Shown: one piece after another, positions 55,112 through 63,970 of the stretch
How the letters are laid out: each line of letters begins with the position of its first letter
Position numbering within the stretch: the first letter of the stretch is position 1
From: Streptomyces mashuensis
GTDB lineage: Bacteria; Actinomycetota; Actinomycetes; Streptomycetales; Streptomycetaceae
Direction: 5' to 3'
DNA: 64,000 nucleotides
NCBI RefSeq assembly: GCF_014654785.1
Contig: NZ_BNBD01000009.1
Span: forward strand, 62,001-126,000
Translations under genes and position numbers: made by a program
The notes under the pieces: model-generated
What the model saw: the letters and a program-made list of their open reading frames with translations, nothing else
The model's database searches: none
Told to the model about the DNA's origin: nothing

Positions 55112-55467
55112 TGCACCTTCTCTACCCGGCCGTCCTGGCCGCCCTCCTCTTCTGCACCGGTCTGTACGGCGTGCTCGCCCGCCGCAACGCGATCCTGGTG
55201 CTCATGTCGGTCGAGCTCATGCTCAACGCCGTCAACCTCAACCTCGTCGCCTTCGACGTCTGGCTGCGCGACGCCCTGCACGCCGGCCAGGCCCTCACCC
55301 TCTTCACCATCGCCATTGCCGCCGCCGAGATCGGCATCGGCCTGGCGATCGTCCTGCTCGTGTACCGCAACCGCGGCACCGCCGACGTCGACCGGCTCCG
55401 CGACCTCAAGGAGAGCGCGGCAGCCCCCGACCCCGACCACGAGCAGAAGGCGGAGGCCGCCGCGTGA
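55111..55467 (+). CDS. nuoK2: Second-set complex I subunit K
   Basis: 118 residues, three helices. Both proton-path glutamates are present in MSVELMLNAVNLNL and IAIAAAEIGIGLAIV. A ~30-residue charged tail is added (RDLKESAAAPDPDHEQKAEA). ATG 55111 overlaps the nuoJ2 stop by one base, and the end overlaps nuoL2 by four bases. Confidence 0.94.
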   Translation: MHLLYPAVLAALLFCTGLYGVLARRNAILVLMSVELMLNAVNLNLVAFDVWLRDALHAGQALTLFTIAIAAAEIGIGLAIVLLVYRNRGTADVDRLRDLKESAAAPDPDHEQKAEAAA

Positions 55468-57464
55468 CCCTCACGACCACCGCCGTCCTGGTGCCCCTGC
55501 TGCCCTTCCTCGGGGCCGTCGCGGGCCTGTTCGGCGGGCGCCGGGCGCCCGGCCTCGTCCGTCCCCTGGCCGTCCTGCCCACCCTCGCCTCCGCCGTCCT
55601 CGCGGCCGTCGTGGCCTGGCGGCAGGGCGGCGGCACCGGCGAGCACGCCGTGGACGCCGCCACCCGGCTGACCCCCACCGGCTCCGTGCCCGTCGACCTC
55701 GCGCTCCACCTCGACGGCTTCGCCGTCCTCGTCGCCGTGCTCGTCGGCGCGGTCGCCACCTGCGTGCAGGTGTACTCGACCGCCTACCTGCGCAACGATC
55801 CGCGCTACCCCTCCTACGCGGCGCTCGTCTCCCTCTTCACCGCCGCGATGCTGCTCGTCGTCTACTCCGGCGACCTGATGGTGCTGCTGGTGGGCTGGGA
55901 GGTCATGGGCGTCTGCTCGTACTTCCTCGTCGGCCACTACTGGGAGACCGAGGCCGCCCGCGCCGCCTCCCTCAAGGCGTTCCTCGTCACCAAGCTCGGC
56001 GACGTGCCGTTCCTGATCGGCGTCTTCGCGCTGGCCGCCGACGCCGGAACGTTCCGCATCAACGGCATCCTCACCATCGCCGCCTCCGGCGGCCTGCACC
56101 ACCCCACCCTCGTCGCGCTGCTGCTCCTGGCGGGCGTCGCGGGCAAGTCCGCGCAGTTCCCGCTGCACACCTGGCTCCCCGACGCGATGGCGGGTCCCAC
56201 GCCCGTCTCCGCGCTGATCCACGCCGCGACGATGGTCGCCGCCGGCGTCTACCTCGTGGCGCGCCTCCTCCCCGTCTTCGCCGCCTCCACCGCGGCCCTG
56301 GCGGTGCTCGCCGTCATGGCCGCCGTGACCATGGTCGGCTCGGCGCTCGCCGCGCTCGCCCAGGACGACATCAAGCGCGTGCTCGCCTACTCCACCGTCG
56401 GCCAGCTCGGCTACATGACCGGCGCCCTCGCCGTCGGCGACCGCGGCGCCGCCGTCTTCCACCTCGTCTCCCACGGCGCCTTCAAGGCGCTCCTCTTCCT
56501 CGCCGCCGGTGTGATCATCCACGCCGCCGGCACCAACTCGCTGGCCGCCACCGCCCGCATGAACGGCCTGGCGCGCCGCGTGCCCGACGCGTTCTGGACG
56601 ATGACCGTCGCCCTCCTCGCGCTCGCCGCCGTCCCCCCGTTCAGCGGCTTCTTCTCCAAGGAGGCCGTGCTGGGCGCCGCCGAGCACGCCGCCGGCGGGC
56701 ACACCCCCGGCGTCCCCGGCGCCGTCGGCTGGACCGTCCTCGTCGCCGGCCTGGTCACCGCCCTCCTCACCGCCGCGTACGCCACGCGGCTGTGGCTGCT
56801 GGCCTTCCGCGGCCGTGGCCCCGAGGCCGCCGACCACGGCAAGGAACCGGTGGCCATGAACGCCGTGCTGTGGGTGCTCTTCCTCCCCACCGCCGCCCTC
56901 GGCCTGGCCACCCCCTACCTGGCCGACTGGTTCGACGGCCGCTCGCTCACCCCCGGACTCACCACCTCCGTCCTCTCCACCGGCTGCGCCGTGGCCGGCG
57001 CCGCCGTCACCTACGCGGCCTGGCGCCGCACCGGCACGCTGGCCACCCGCATCCCGCTGGGCGCCGTCGCCGCCGACCCCGGCGCCGCCCCCGCCGTCTC
57101 CGAGGCCGAGGCCATCGCCAGCCACGTGCCCGCGTACGGCGGCATCGCCGCGGCCCCCGACCCCGGCGACCCGGGCAGGCTGCTGCTCGGCCCCCTGCAC
57201 CGGCACGCCGTCACCGGCTTCCACCTCGACGCCGTGTACGCCGCGCTCGCCGTGCGGCCCGTCCGCGCCGCCGCCCGCCTCGCCCGCTTCCTCGACCGCG
57301 AGGTCGTCGACGCGTACGTGCGCGGCGCCGGTGCCGCCCCCCGCCTGCTGGGCACCCTGGTCCGCCGCACCCAGACCGGGAACGTGCAGACCTACCTCGG
57401 CGCCCTGTTCGCCGGCTCCGTCGTCCTGGCCGTCGCCGCCGTCCTCGTCGCCACCGGAGCCTGA
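55464..57464 (+). CDS. nuoL2: Second-set complex I subunit L
   Basis: 666 residues. The pump residues are kept: helix-5 Glu in LVGWEVMGVCSYFLVGHYW and helix-7 Lys in AGKSAQFPLHTWLPDAMAG. The C-terminal amphipathic helix region ends NVQTYLGALFAGSVVLAVAA. Length and layout match NuoL of the first operon (645 aa). GTG 55464 overlaps nuoK2. Confidence 0.94.
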   Translation: MTLTTTAVLVPLLPFLGAVAGLFGGRRAPGLVRPLAVLPTLASAVLAAVVAWRQGGGTGEHAVDAATRLTPTGSVPVDLALHLDGFAVLVAVLVGAVATCVQVYSTAYLRNDPRYPSYAALVSLFTAAMLLVVYSGDLMVLLVGWEVMGVCSYFLVGHYWETEAARAASLKAFLVTKLGDVPFLIGVFALAADAGTFRINGILTIAASGGLHHPTLVALLLLAGVAGKSAQFPLHTWLPDAMAGPTPVSALIHAATMVAAGVYLVARLLPVFAASTAALAVLAVMAAVTMVGSALAALAQDDIKRVLAYSTVGQLGYMTGALAVGDRGAAVFHLVSHGAFKALLFLAAGVIIHAAGTNSLAATARMNGLARRVPDAFWTMTVALLALAAVPPFSGFFSKEAVLGAAEHAAGGHTPGVPGAVGWTVLVAGLVTALLTAAYATRLWLLAFRGRGPEAADHGKEPVAMNAVLWVLFLPTAALGLATPYLADWFDGRSLTPGLTTSVLSTGCAVAGAAVTYAAWRRTGTLATRIPLGAVAADPGAAPAVSEAEAIASHVPAYGGIAAAPDPGDPGRLLLGPLHRHAVTGFHLDAVYAALAVRPVRAAARLARFLDREVVDAYVRGAGAAPRLLGTLVRRTQTGNVQTYLGALFAGSVVLAVAAVLVATGA

Positions 57465-57466
57465 TC

Positions 57467-59044
57467 ATGAGTCACACCGTCATGCAGAGCCTCCTCGCCG
57501 CGATCGTCGTCCTCCCCCTCGTCGGGGCCGTCGCCGCGCTGCTGCCCGCCCCGCCCGGCCTCAAGGGCCGCGACCCGGGCCAGGCCGTACTGCGCCACGG
57601 CGTCACCGTCACGGGCGCCGTCCTCGCCCTGACCGTCGCCCTCGCCGCCGGCTTCGACCACGACCACCCGGCCCGTATGCAGGCCACCACCGACCTCAGC
57701 TGGATCCCGGCCCTCCACATCCGGATCCACCTCGGCGTCGACGGCATCTCGCTCCCCCTCCTGCTGCTGACCGCCCTGCTGACCTTCCTCGGCGCGCTCT
57801 ACTCGTACTTCCGCCCGCCCACGGGCCCCGGGGCCCCCTCCCCGAAGGCGTACGTCGCCCTGCTCCTGGTCCTGGAGGCCGGCTCGCTCGCCAGCTTCGC
57901 CGTCCTCGACCTGGTGCTCTTCTTCCTCGCCTTCGAGACGGTGCTCATCCCGATGTACTTCCTCATCGCCCGCTGGGGCGGCGAGGACCGCGAGCGGTCC
58001 GCCTGGCGGTTCGTGCTCTACACGCTGCTCGGCTCCGTCGTGATGCTGCTCGGCCTCCTCCTCGTCGGAATCAAGGGCGGCACGTTCGACATGGTGGCAC
58101 TCGCCACTGACAACGGCGCCGGCCTCAGCCACTCCACGCAGCTCCTCGCCGTCCTCGCCATCGGCACCGGACTGGCCGTCAAGGCCCCCATGTGGCCCCT
58201 CCACACCTGGCTGCCCGACGCCCACACCGCCGCCCCCACCGTGGGATCGGTGCTGCTCGCGGGCGTGCTGCTGAAGATGGGCACCTACGGGTTCGTCCGC
58301 ATCCTGCTGCCGGTGGCACCCGACGGCATGCACGCCTTCGCCCCCTACCTGGCGGCGTTCGCGGCGGTCGGGATCATCTACGGCTCCCTCGTCTGCCTCG
58401 CATTGGCGCGCAAGGGGGCGCGTGGCGACCTCAAGCGCCTCATCGCGTACTCGTCCGTCGGCCACATGGGCTTCGTCCTCCTGGGCATCGCCACCCTCAC
58501 GCCCACCGGCGTCAACGGCGCGCTCTTCGCCAACGTCGCCCACGGCCTCATCACCGGCCTCCTCTTCTTCCTCGTCGGCGCCCTCAAGGACCGCTACGGC
58601 ACCAGCGACCTCGACAGCCTCTCCGGCACCACCGGCGCCGCACTCTACGGCCGCGCGCCCCGCCTGGGCGGCCTCCTCGCCTTCGGCGCCGTCGCCTCCC
58701 TCGGCCTGCCCGGCCTCGCCGGCTTCTGGGGCGAGATGCTCGCCATGTTCGGCGCCTTCCGCCCCGCCGACGGGCTGAGCCGGCCCGCGTTCGTCACCTT
58801 CATGGCCCTCGCCGGCCTCGGCACCCTCCTCACCGCCGCCTACCTGCTGGTGGTCGTGCGCAGGGTGTGCATGGGTGAGCAGAAGGAGCACAATGCGGTG
58901 CCGGCCTTCGCCGACGTCCAGGCGTACGAATTCGCCGCCTGGTCCCCGCTCGTCGCCCTGACCGTCGTCGCGGGCCTGTGGCCCGCCGTGCTCCTCGGCC
59001 TCACCGACCCGGCCGTCCAGCAGCTCCTCGGAGGTGGCAACTGA
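57467..59044 (+). CDS. nuoM2: Second-set complex I subunit M
   Basis: 525 residues. Helix-5 Glu in AFETVLIPMYFLIARWGG and helix-7 Lys in VKAPMWPLHTWLPDAHTAAP. This version resembles generic NuoM (LPDAHTAAPTVGSVLLAG) more closely than the first-operon copy (LPGAMTETTAPVAVLITA), so the two sets are not a simple recent duplication. ATG 57467 is 2 bases after nuoL2, and the stop shares one base with nuoN2. Confidence 0.94.
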   Translation: MSHTVMQSLLAAIVVLPLVGAVAALLPAPPGLKGRDPGQAVLRHGVTVTGAVLALTVALAAGFDHDHPARMQATTDLSWIPALHIRIHLGVDGISLPLLLLTALLTFLGALYSYFRPPTGPGAPSPKAYVALLLVLEAGSLASFAVLDLVLFFLAFETVLIPMYFLIARWGGEDRERSAWRFVLYTLLGSVVMLLGLLLVGIKGGTFDMVALATDNGAGLSHSTQLLAVLAIGTGLAVKAPMWPLHTWLPDAHTAAPTVGSVLLAGVLLKMGTYGFVRILLPVAPDGMHAFAPYLAAFAAVGIIYGSLVCLALARKGARGDLKRLIAYSSVGHMGFVLLGIATLTPTGVNGALFANVAHGLITGLLFFLVGALKDRYGTSDLDSLSGTTGAALYGRAPRLGGLLAFGAVASLGLPGLAGFWGEMLAMFGAFRPADGLSRPAFVTFMALAGLGTLLTAAYLLVVVRRVCMGEQKEHNAVPAFADVQAYEFAAWSPLVALTVVAGLWPAVLLGLTDPAVQQLLGGGN

Positions 59045-60576
59045 TGGGCTCCCTGGCCCAGTCCGTCGACTGGCTCGCCATCGCCCCGCCCACCGTCACC
59101 GCCGTCGTGGCGCTGGCGGTCCTGGTCGCCGACCTCTTCCTGCCCGAGGCCCGCAAGCCGCTCCTCGGCGCCATGGCCGTCGGCGGCCTGGTCCTGGCCG
59201 GGCTCAGCCTGCTGCCGCTGCACGACGGCGACCGGTCCACCTTCTGCCTCACCGGCCCCGGCACCGGTATGGGCGCCGGCGCGCACGCCACGTGCAGCTA
59301 CGCCGCCGACCACTTCACGCTCGTCATCCAGCTCCTCGTGCTGGGCGGCGCCCTCCTCGCGGCGCTGCTCTCCCTCAGCACCGTCGCCGACACGGCGCTG
59401 CCCGCGGGCGAGTTCTGGTTCCTGCTGCTGTCCTCCGCCGCGGGCGCCGCCCTGCTGCCCGCCTCCCGCGACCTCGCGACGCTCGTGGTGGCCCTGGAAG
59501 TGGCGTCCCTGCCGGCCTTCGCCCTCGTCGGCCTGCGGCGCGGCGACAGACGCTCGTCCGAGGCGGCGCTGAAGTTCTTCCTCTCGTCCGTCACCGCCAC
59601 CGCCGTCACCCTGCTCGGCGCGAGCTTCGTCTACGCGGCCACCGGCACCCTGCACCTCACCCGCATCGCCGACGGCCTCGCCCACACCGACCCGCGGCTG
59701 ACCGTCCTCGCCGAGGCCGGCGTGGCCCTCACCCTCGTCGGCTTCGCGTTCAAGACCGCCGCCGTCCCCTTCCACTTCTGGGTCCCCGACACCTACGTCG
59801 GCGCCCCCCTCCCCGTCGCCGCCTACCTGTCGGTCGTCGGCAAGGCGGTCGGCTTCACCGGCCTCATCCTCGTGACGGTCGTCGCCTTCCCGTCGTACGC
59901 CGACGTGTGGGGCCCGGCCCTCGCCGTCCTGGCCGCCCTCACGATGACCGCCGGCAACGTGGCCGCGCTGCGCCAGCGCCCCGACCGCCGCTCCAGCGCC
60001 GTACGCCTGCTGGCCTGGTCCTCCGTCGGCCAGGCGGGCTACCTGCTCGTGCCCATCGCGGCCGCCGGCTACACCGACGACCCGGCGCGCGCCATCGGCT
60101 CCACCGTCGCGTACGCCCTGATGTACGCCGCCGTGAACCTCGGCGCCTTCGCGGTCGCGGCACTCGTCGCCCGGACGAAGCCGCACAACCGGATCACCGA
60201 CTACCGCGGCCTCTACGCCCGCCGCCCGCTGGCCGCGCTCGCGCTCGGCTTCTTCCTGCTGTGCCTGGCCGGCCTGCCGCCGGGCGTCATCGGCCTGTTC
60301 GCCAAGGTGACGGTGTTCTCGGCGGCCGTCGACGCGGGCCTGGGCTGGCTGGCGGTCGTCATGGCGGTCAACGTCGTGATCGCCCTGTACTACTACCTCC
60401 ACTGGACGGCGATCCTCTTCCGCGTCCCGGAGGCCGAGCCGGCGGGCGCCGAGGCGGAGCCCGTGCGGGTGCCCGCGCCCCTCACCGCGGCCATCGCGGT
60501 GACCGCCGTCGCCGGCGTGGCCCTGTCGGGCGCCCCGGAGCTCGTGCTGCGGTTCGCGTCGAAGGCGCTGCTCTAG
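59044..60576 (+). CDS. nuoN2: Second-set complex I subunit N
   Basis: 510 residues. Helix-5 Glu in VVALEVASLPAFALVGLRRG and helix-7 Lys in FKTAAVPFHFWVPDTYVGAP. Final gene of the set. A 7-bp stem follows 4 bases after the stop, weaker than the hairpin ending the first operon, so some read-through toward htpX is possible. Confidence 0.94.
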   Translation: MGSLAQSVDWLAIAPPTVTAVVALAVLVADLFLPEARKPLLGAMAVGGLVLAGLSLLPLHDGDRSTFCLTGPGTGMGAGAHATCSYAADHFTLVIQLLVLGGALLAALLSLSTVADTALPAGEFWFLLLSSAAGAALLPASRDLATLVVALEVASLPAFALVGLRRGDRRSSEAALKFFLSSVTATAVTLLGASFVYAATGTLHLTRIADGLAHTDPRLTVLAEAGVALTLVGFAFKTAAVPFHFWVPDTYVGAPLPVAAYLSVVGKAVGFTGLILVTVVAFPSYADVWGPALAVLAALTMTAGNVAALRQRPDRRSSAVRLLAWSSVGQAGYLLVPIAAAGYTDDPARAIGSTVAYALMYAAVNLGAFAVAALVARTKPHNRITDYRGLYARRPLAALALGFFLLCLAGLPPGVIGLFAKVTVFSAAVDAGLGWLAVVMAVNVVIALYYYLHWTAILFRVPEAEPAGAEAEPVRVPAPLTAAIAVTAVAGVALSGAPELVLRFASKALL

Positions 60577-60579
60577 AGC

Positions 60580-60598
60580 GCTCCGGCGGGTCCGGAGC
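60580..60598 (+). terminator. Weak hairpin after nuoN2
   Basis: GCTCCGG (60580-60586) and CCGGAGC (60592-60598) form a 7-bp stem with a 5-base loop right after the nuoN2 stop. Confidence 0.45.
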
Positions 60599-60742
60599 AG
60601 GGCCGCAGCAGGGCCGCGGGGCTGCCCCCCAGGCGGGTGCACAAGGGAACTAGCGCCGTTGCTGTGGCGTTGACCAGGGCGAAGGGTTCCACTGAAGAAG
60701 GTGGCCCCGAAGGTCCCCGCCGCACCACTTGGAGGGCGTACC

Positions 60743-61606
60743 GTGCACCGCCGGCACAACGGGCTGAGGACCGCCCTGCTCCTCGGAGGGCTGTCCGCGC
60801 TCATCATCGTCATCGGCAGCGCCTTCGGGCGCACGGGCCTGGTCGTCGCGGTCCTGGTGGCGCTCGCCACGAACGCGTACGCGTACTGGAACAGCGACAG
60901 GATCGCGCTGCGCGCGATGCGGGCCCGCCCGGTGAGCGAGTTCGAGGCGCCCCAGCTCTACCGCATGGTCCGCGAGCTCTCCACCGCCGCCCGCCAGCCG
61001 ATGCCGCGGCTCTACATCTCCCCGACGGAGGCACCGAACGCCTTCGCCACCGGCCGCAACCCGCGCAACGCCGCCGTGTGCTGCACCGAGGGCATCCTGC
61101 GCCTGCTGGACGAGCGGGAGCTGCGCGGCGTCCTCGGCCACGAGCTCAGCCACGTCTACAACCGGGACATCCTGATCTCGTCGGTGGCAGGTGCGCTCGC
61201 CTCCGTGATCATGTTCCTGGTCAACTTCGCCTGGCTGATCCCGTTCGGCCGGTCGGAGGACGACGACGAGGGCCCGGGGCTCGCGGGCATGATCATGATC
61301 ATGCTGCTGGGGCCGGTGGCGGCGTCACTGATCCAGCTGGCCGTGAGCCGCTCGCGGGAGTACGAGGCCGACGCCTCCGGCGCCCGGCTCACGGGCGACC
61401 CGCTGGCCCTGGCCGGCGCCCTGCGGAAGCTGGAGGCGGGCACGCAGCGGCTCCCGCTGCCGCCGGAGCCGCGCCTGGAGACGACGAGCCACCTGATGAT
61501 CGCCAACCCGTTCCGGGCGGGCGAGGGCATGACCAAGCTGTTCTCCACCCACCCGCCGATGCGCGAGCGGATCGCCCGCCTGGAGCAGATGGCGGGCCAC
61601 CGCTGA
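60743..61606 (+). CDS. htpX: HtpX-family membrane zinc metalloprotease
   Basis: 287 residues, M48 family. Two N-terminal helices (LRTALLLGGLSALIIVIGSA; GLVVAVLVALATNAYAYW), the zinc site HELSHVYNRD with a third ligand Glu in SREYEADASGARLTG, and two further helices between. It degrades damaged membrane proteins. GTG 60743 has GGAGGG 7 bases upstream. Typical HtpX length. It follows the second nuo set but has its own leader of ~140 bp. Confidence 0.94.
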   Translation: MHRRHNGLRTALLLGGLSALIIVIGSAFGRTGLVVAVLVALATNAYAYWNSDRIALRAMRARPVSEFEAPQLYRMVRELSTAARQPMPRLYISPTEAPNAFATGRNPRNAAVCCTEGILRLLDERELRGVLGHELSHVYNRDILISSVAGALASVIMFLVNFAWLIPFGRSEDDDEGPGLAGMIMIMLLGPVAASLIQLAVSRSREYEADASGARLTGDPLALAGALRKLEAGTQRLPLPPEPRLETTSHLMIANPFRAGEGMTKLFSTHPPMRERIARLEQMAGHR

Positions 61607-61637
61607 AGGACGCCGGCGCCGGCGCCGCCGGCCGGCG

Positions 61638-61880
61638 CTACGGCTGCGCGCCGACGCTGAGGATGAGCTCGCCGTCGTGCTTCCCGCCCTTGCACTGCTG
61701 GGTGACGGTGGGGGAGAGCAGCCCCCCGGAGAGCTGGTGAACGACCGTCCCGTGGCCGTCGACGCAGTCGTGGACGGTGGTGTCGCGCGGCGCGGCCGGG
61801 GCCGGGGTGCCGGCGAGGACGACGGCGACGGCGGCGAGGCCGGCTGCCACCAGATGACGAGTGATCAGTCGAGGGTTCAT
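61638..61880 (-). CDS. Small secreted protein, 80 aa
   Basis: 80 residues: Sec signal peptide (RHLVAAGLAAVAVVLAGTPA, cleavage near APA|AP) and a ~50-residue mature peptide with two Cys (HDCVDGHGTVVHQ, TQQCKGGKHDGELI), probably one disulfide. No family recognised. ATG 61880 has a poor ribosome-binding site. It ends 31 bp from the convergent htpX stop, with very GC-rich repetitive DNA (GCCGGCGCCGGCGC) between. Confidence 0.6.
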   Translation of the reverse strand: MNPRLITRHLVAAGLAAVAVVLAGTPAPAAPRDTTVHDCVDGHGTVVHQLSGGLLSPTVTQQCKGGKHDGELILSVGAQP

Positions 61881-61947
61881 GGGACCACCATGCGGGGCTC
61901 GCGCCGCGGTGGCACGCCGCGTTGACCCGTCGGCGGGAGGCCGCCCG

Positions 61948-62508
61948 TCAGGGCGCGGTCAGTTCGGCGAGCCTGGTGACGGTGTTCCAGTTGCGGCTGG
62001 TGGCCACGGTGCCCGCGGGCAGCCGGCAACGCCCCAGCGCCTCCGCCAGCTTGGACCGGCCGAGCCCGTCGGGTGCGAGGAGGTACAGCACGCGGTCGCC
62101 GAGGCGGAACTCCTCGGGGAGGAAGGCCGCCGGGTCGAGAGAGGCGTATACCGATATGTCGACCGGGCCGGAGAAGTAGGTGGCGTGCAGCTGCCGGCCC
62201 TCCAGCTCCGCGGCGGGGAAGGGGCAGGAGTCGACGACGCCCTTCAGATACGCGTGGTCGCGGACGACGACGTCGACGGGGAAGCCGAACCGGTCCTCCA
62301 CGACGCGCGCGACGCACCCGGCGAGTACCCCGGCGTCGCCCTCCTCGCCCTCCGGCGGGGCGAACACGACGTTTCCGCTCTGCAGATGCGTCCGCACCCC
62401 GCGGAACCCCTTGCCGGTGAGCGCGGCACGCAGCTCGGCCATCGGCACCTTGCGGTGCCCGCCGACGTTGATGCCGCGCAGGAGCGCGGCGTACGAGGTG
62501 GTGGTCAT
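61948..62508 (-). CDS. DUF1697 family protein
   Basis: 186 residues. The N-terminus YAALLRGINVGGHRKVPMAE and THLQSGNVVF are diagnostic of DUF1697, a small cytoplasmic alpha/beta family of unknown biochemical role. The C-terminal ATSRNWNTVTRLAEL is also conserved. ATG 62508 matches the usual start of the family though its Shine-Dalgarno sequence is weak. Stands alone, divergent from yccF. Confidence 0.88.
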   Translation of the reverse strand: MTTTSYAALLRGINVGGHRKVPMAELRAALTGKGFRGVRTHLQSGNVVFAPPEGEEGDAGVLAGCVARVVEDRFGFPVDVVVRDHAYLKGVVDSCPFPAAELEGRQLHATYFSGPVDISVYASLDPAAFLPEEFRLGDRVLYLLAPDGLGRSKLAEALGRCRLPAGTVATSRNWNTVTRLAELTAP

Positions 62509-62675
62509 GGGGCCACGGTAGGAGGAGGCACTGACAGCCGTGCGGGCGGCCGCGCGTCCCCTAGGGGACCTTCTGCGGGGTCTTTCAGGGTCGGGACCGG
62601 TCGCCGACGGGAACTGCGGTTCGATCACCCTTCGTCCACCAGGCAGAACAATCGTGGCGGTGGGAGGCTGAAGGC

Positions 62676-63068
62676 ATGAGGCTGATCCTGAACCTGATCT
62701 GGCTGGTTCTCTGTGGATTCTGGATGGCCGTGGGCTACGTGGTGGCCGGGATCATCTGTTGTGTACTGATCGTGACGATCCCCTTCGGCATCGCCTCGTT
62801 CCGGATCGCCAGTTACGCCCTGTGGCCGTTCGGCAGGACGACCGTCGAGCGGAGGGACGCGGGGGCCGGCTCCCTGCTGGGCAACGTCATCTGGATCGTC
62901 TTCGCCGGCTGGTGGCTGGCCCTGGGGCACATCGTCACGGGCCTCGCCCTGTGCGTGACGATCATCGGCATTCCGCTGGGCATCGCCAACTTCAAGCTGA
63001 TACCGGTCTCGCTGATGCCGCTGGGCCGGGAGATCGTGCCCACCGACCGGCCGTTCGCCACCCGCTGA
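62676..63068 (+). CDS. YccF-domain inner-membrane protein
   Basis: 130 residues made of two tandem YccF repeats: NLIWLVLCGFWMAVGYVVAG with VTIPFGIASFRIA, and NVIWIVFAGWWLALGHIVTG with IGIPLGIANFKLI. Each repeat has hydrophobic helices around an IPxGIAxF turn. Function unknown; the duplication within one short protein is a family feature. ATG 62676 has GGGAGG upstream. The hairpin at 63087 separates it from the convergent yajQ. Confidence 0.9.
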   Translation: MRLILNLIWLVLCGFWMAVGYVVAGIICCVLIVTIPFGIASFRIASYALWPFGRTTVERRDAGAGSLLGNVIWIVFAGWWLALGHIVTGLALCVTIIGIPLGIANFKLIPVSLMPLGREIVPTDRPFATR

Positions 63069-63086
63069 CCGCCCTCCGCCGGAACG

Positions 63087-63139
63087 GAGGACGGCGCGCC
63101 GGTGGCGGCCCCGGTGGGCCGCCCTGGCGCGCCGTCCTC
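63087..63139. terminator. Convergent terminator with nested stems
   Basis: Outer perfect 14-bp stem GAGGACGGCGCGCC (63087-63100) with its complement at 63126-63139, and inner 7-bp stem GGCGGCC (63104-63110) with GGCCGCC (63117-63123). Lies between the yccF and yajQ stops. Confidence 0.8.
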
Positions 63140-63171
63140 GCGTGGAGCCGGAGGAGCCGACAGGCGGTGGA

Positions 63172-63660
63172 CTAGCGGTAGTTCACGAACTGGAGCGCGA
63201 AGTCGAAGTCCTTGCCCTTGAGCAGGGCGATGACCGCCTGGAGGTCGTCACGGCTCTTGGAGCTGACGCGCAGCTCCTCACCCTGGACCTGGGCCTTGAC
63301 GCCCTTGGGGCCCTCGTCACGGATGATCTTGGCGACCTTCTTCGCGTTCTCCTGGGAGATGCCCTCCTGGAGAGTCGCGAAGATCTTGTACTCCTTGCCG
63401 GAGAGCTGCGGCTCGCCGGCCTCCAGGGCCTTGAGCGAGATGCCGCGCTTGATCAGCTTGGACTGGAAGACGTCGAGGACGGCCTTGACCCGGTCCTCGC
63501 CGTTGGCGCGCATCTCGATCTTGTCGCCGGACCAGGAGATGGAGGCGTCGGCGCCCTTGAAGTCGTAGCGCTGGGAGATCTCCTTGGCGGCCTGGTTGAG
63601 GGCGTTGTCGACCTCCTGCCGCTCGACCTTCGAGACGATGTCGAAACTGGAGTCGGCCAT
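63172..63660 (-). CDS. YajQ-family nucleotide-binding protein
   Basis: 162 residues. The N-terminal MADSSFDIVSKVERQEVDNA and RYDFKGADASI, and the C-terminal AVIALLKGKDFDFALQFVN, define YajQ. The fold is two ferredoxin-like domains that bind nucleotides; Xanthomonas homologues bind cyclic di-GMP and act with a transcription factor, but whether this actinobacterial protein does so is unknown. ATG 63660 with GAGGAG ~11 bases upstream. Alone, near tRNA-Tyr. Confidence 0.93.
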   Translation of the reverse strand: MADSSFDIVSKVERQEVDNALNQAAKEISQRYDFKGADASISWSGDKIEMRANGEDRVKAVLDVFQSKLIKRGISLKALEAGEPQLSGKEYKIFATLQEGISQENAKKVAKIIRDEGPKGVKAQVQGEELRVSSKSRDDLQAVIALLKGKDFDFALQFVNYR

Positions 63661-63849
63661 ATTGAGTTGGCTCCTCGTACGTAGATCCATCGGGGGAGCG
63701 GCCCCGCGGGTGGGCCGCGTTGCCAGCCTAGTCACCCGGGGGCCCGCGGGGTGCCCGTGAACCGAGTGGCGGACCACCCCTGGTCATCGGGTATGGTTTA
63801 CGTCGTTGCCACGGAGCGGCTCGAAAGAGCGGCCGAGGCGACAGCCCAT

Positions 63850-63931
63850 GGCGGTGTGCCCGAGTGGCCAATGGGAGCGGACTGTAAATCCGTCGGCTTA
63901 GCCTACCCAGGTTCGAATCCTGGCGCCGCCA
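63850..63931 (+). tRNA. tRNA-Tyr (anticodon GTA)
   Basis: Class II tRNA. The 7-bp acceptor stem GGCGGTG (63850-63856) pairs with CGCCGCC (63924-63930), discriminator A at 63931. The anticodon GTA is at 63884-63886, the T-loop is GTTCGAATC, and the long variable arm is as expected for Tyr. CCA is not encoded. A TATGGT box at 63792-63797 may be its -10. Followed directly by a 15-bp hairpin. Confidence 0.95.
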
Positions 63932-63936
63932 CAGTG

Positions 63937-63970
63937 AGAGGCCCCCGACCTTCCGAGGTCGGGGGCCTCT
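63937..63970 (+). terminator. Terminator after tRNA-Tyr
   Basis: Perfect 15-bp stem, AGAGGCCCCCGACCT (63937-63951) with its complement at 63956-63970, loop TCCG. Confidence 0.9.
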
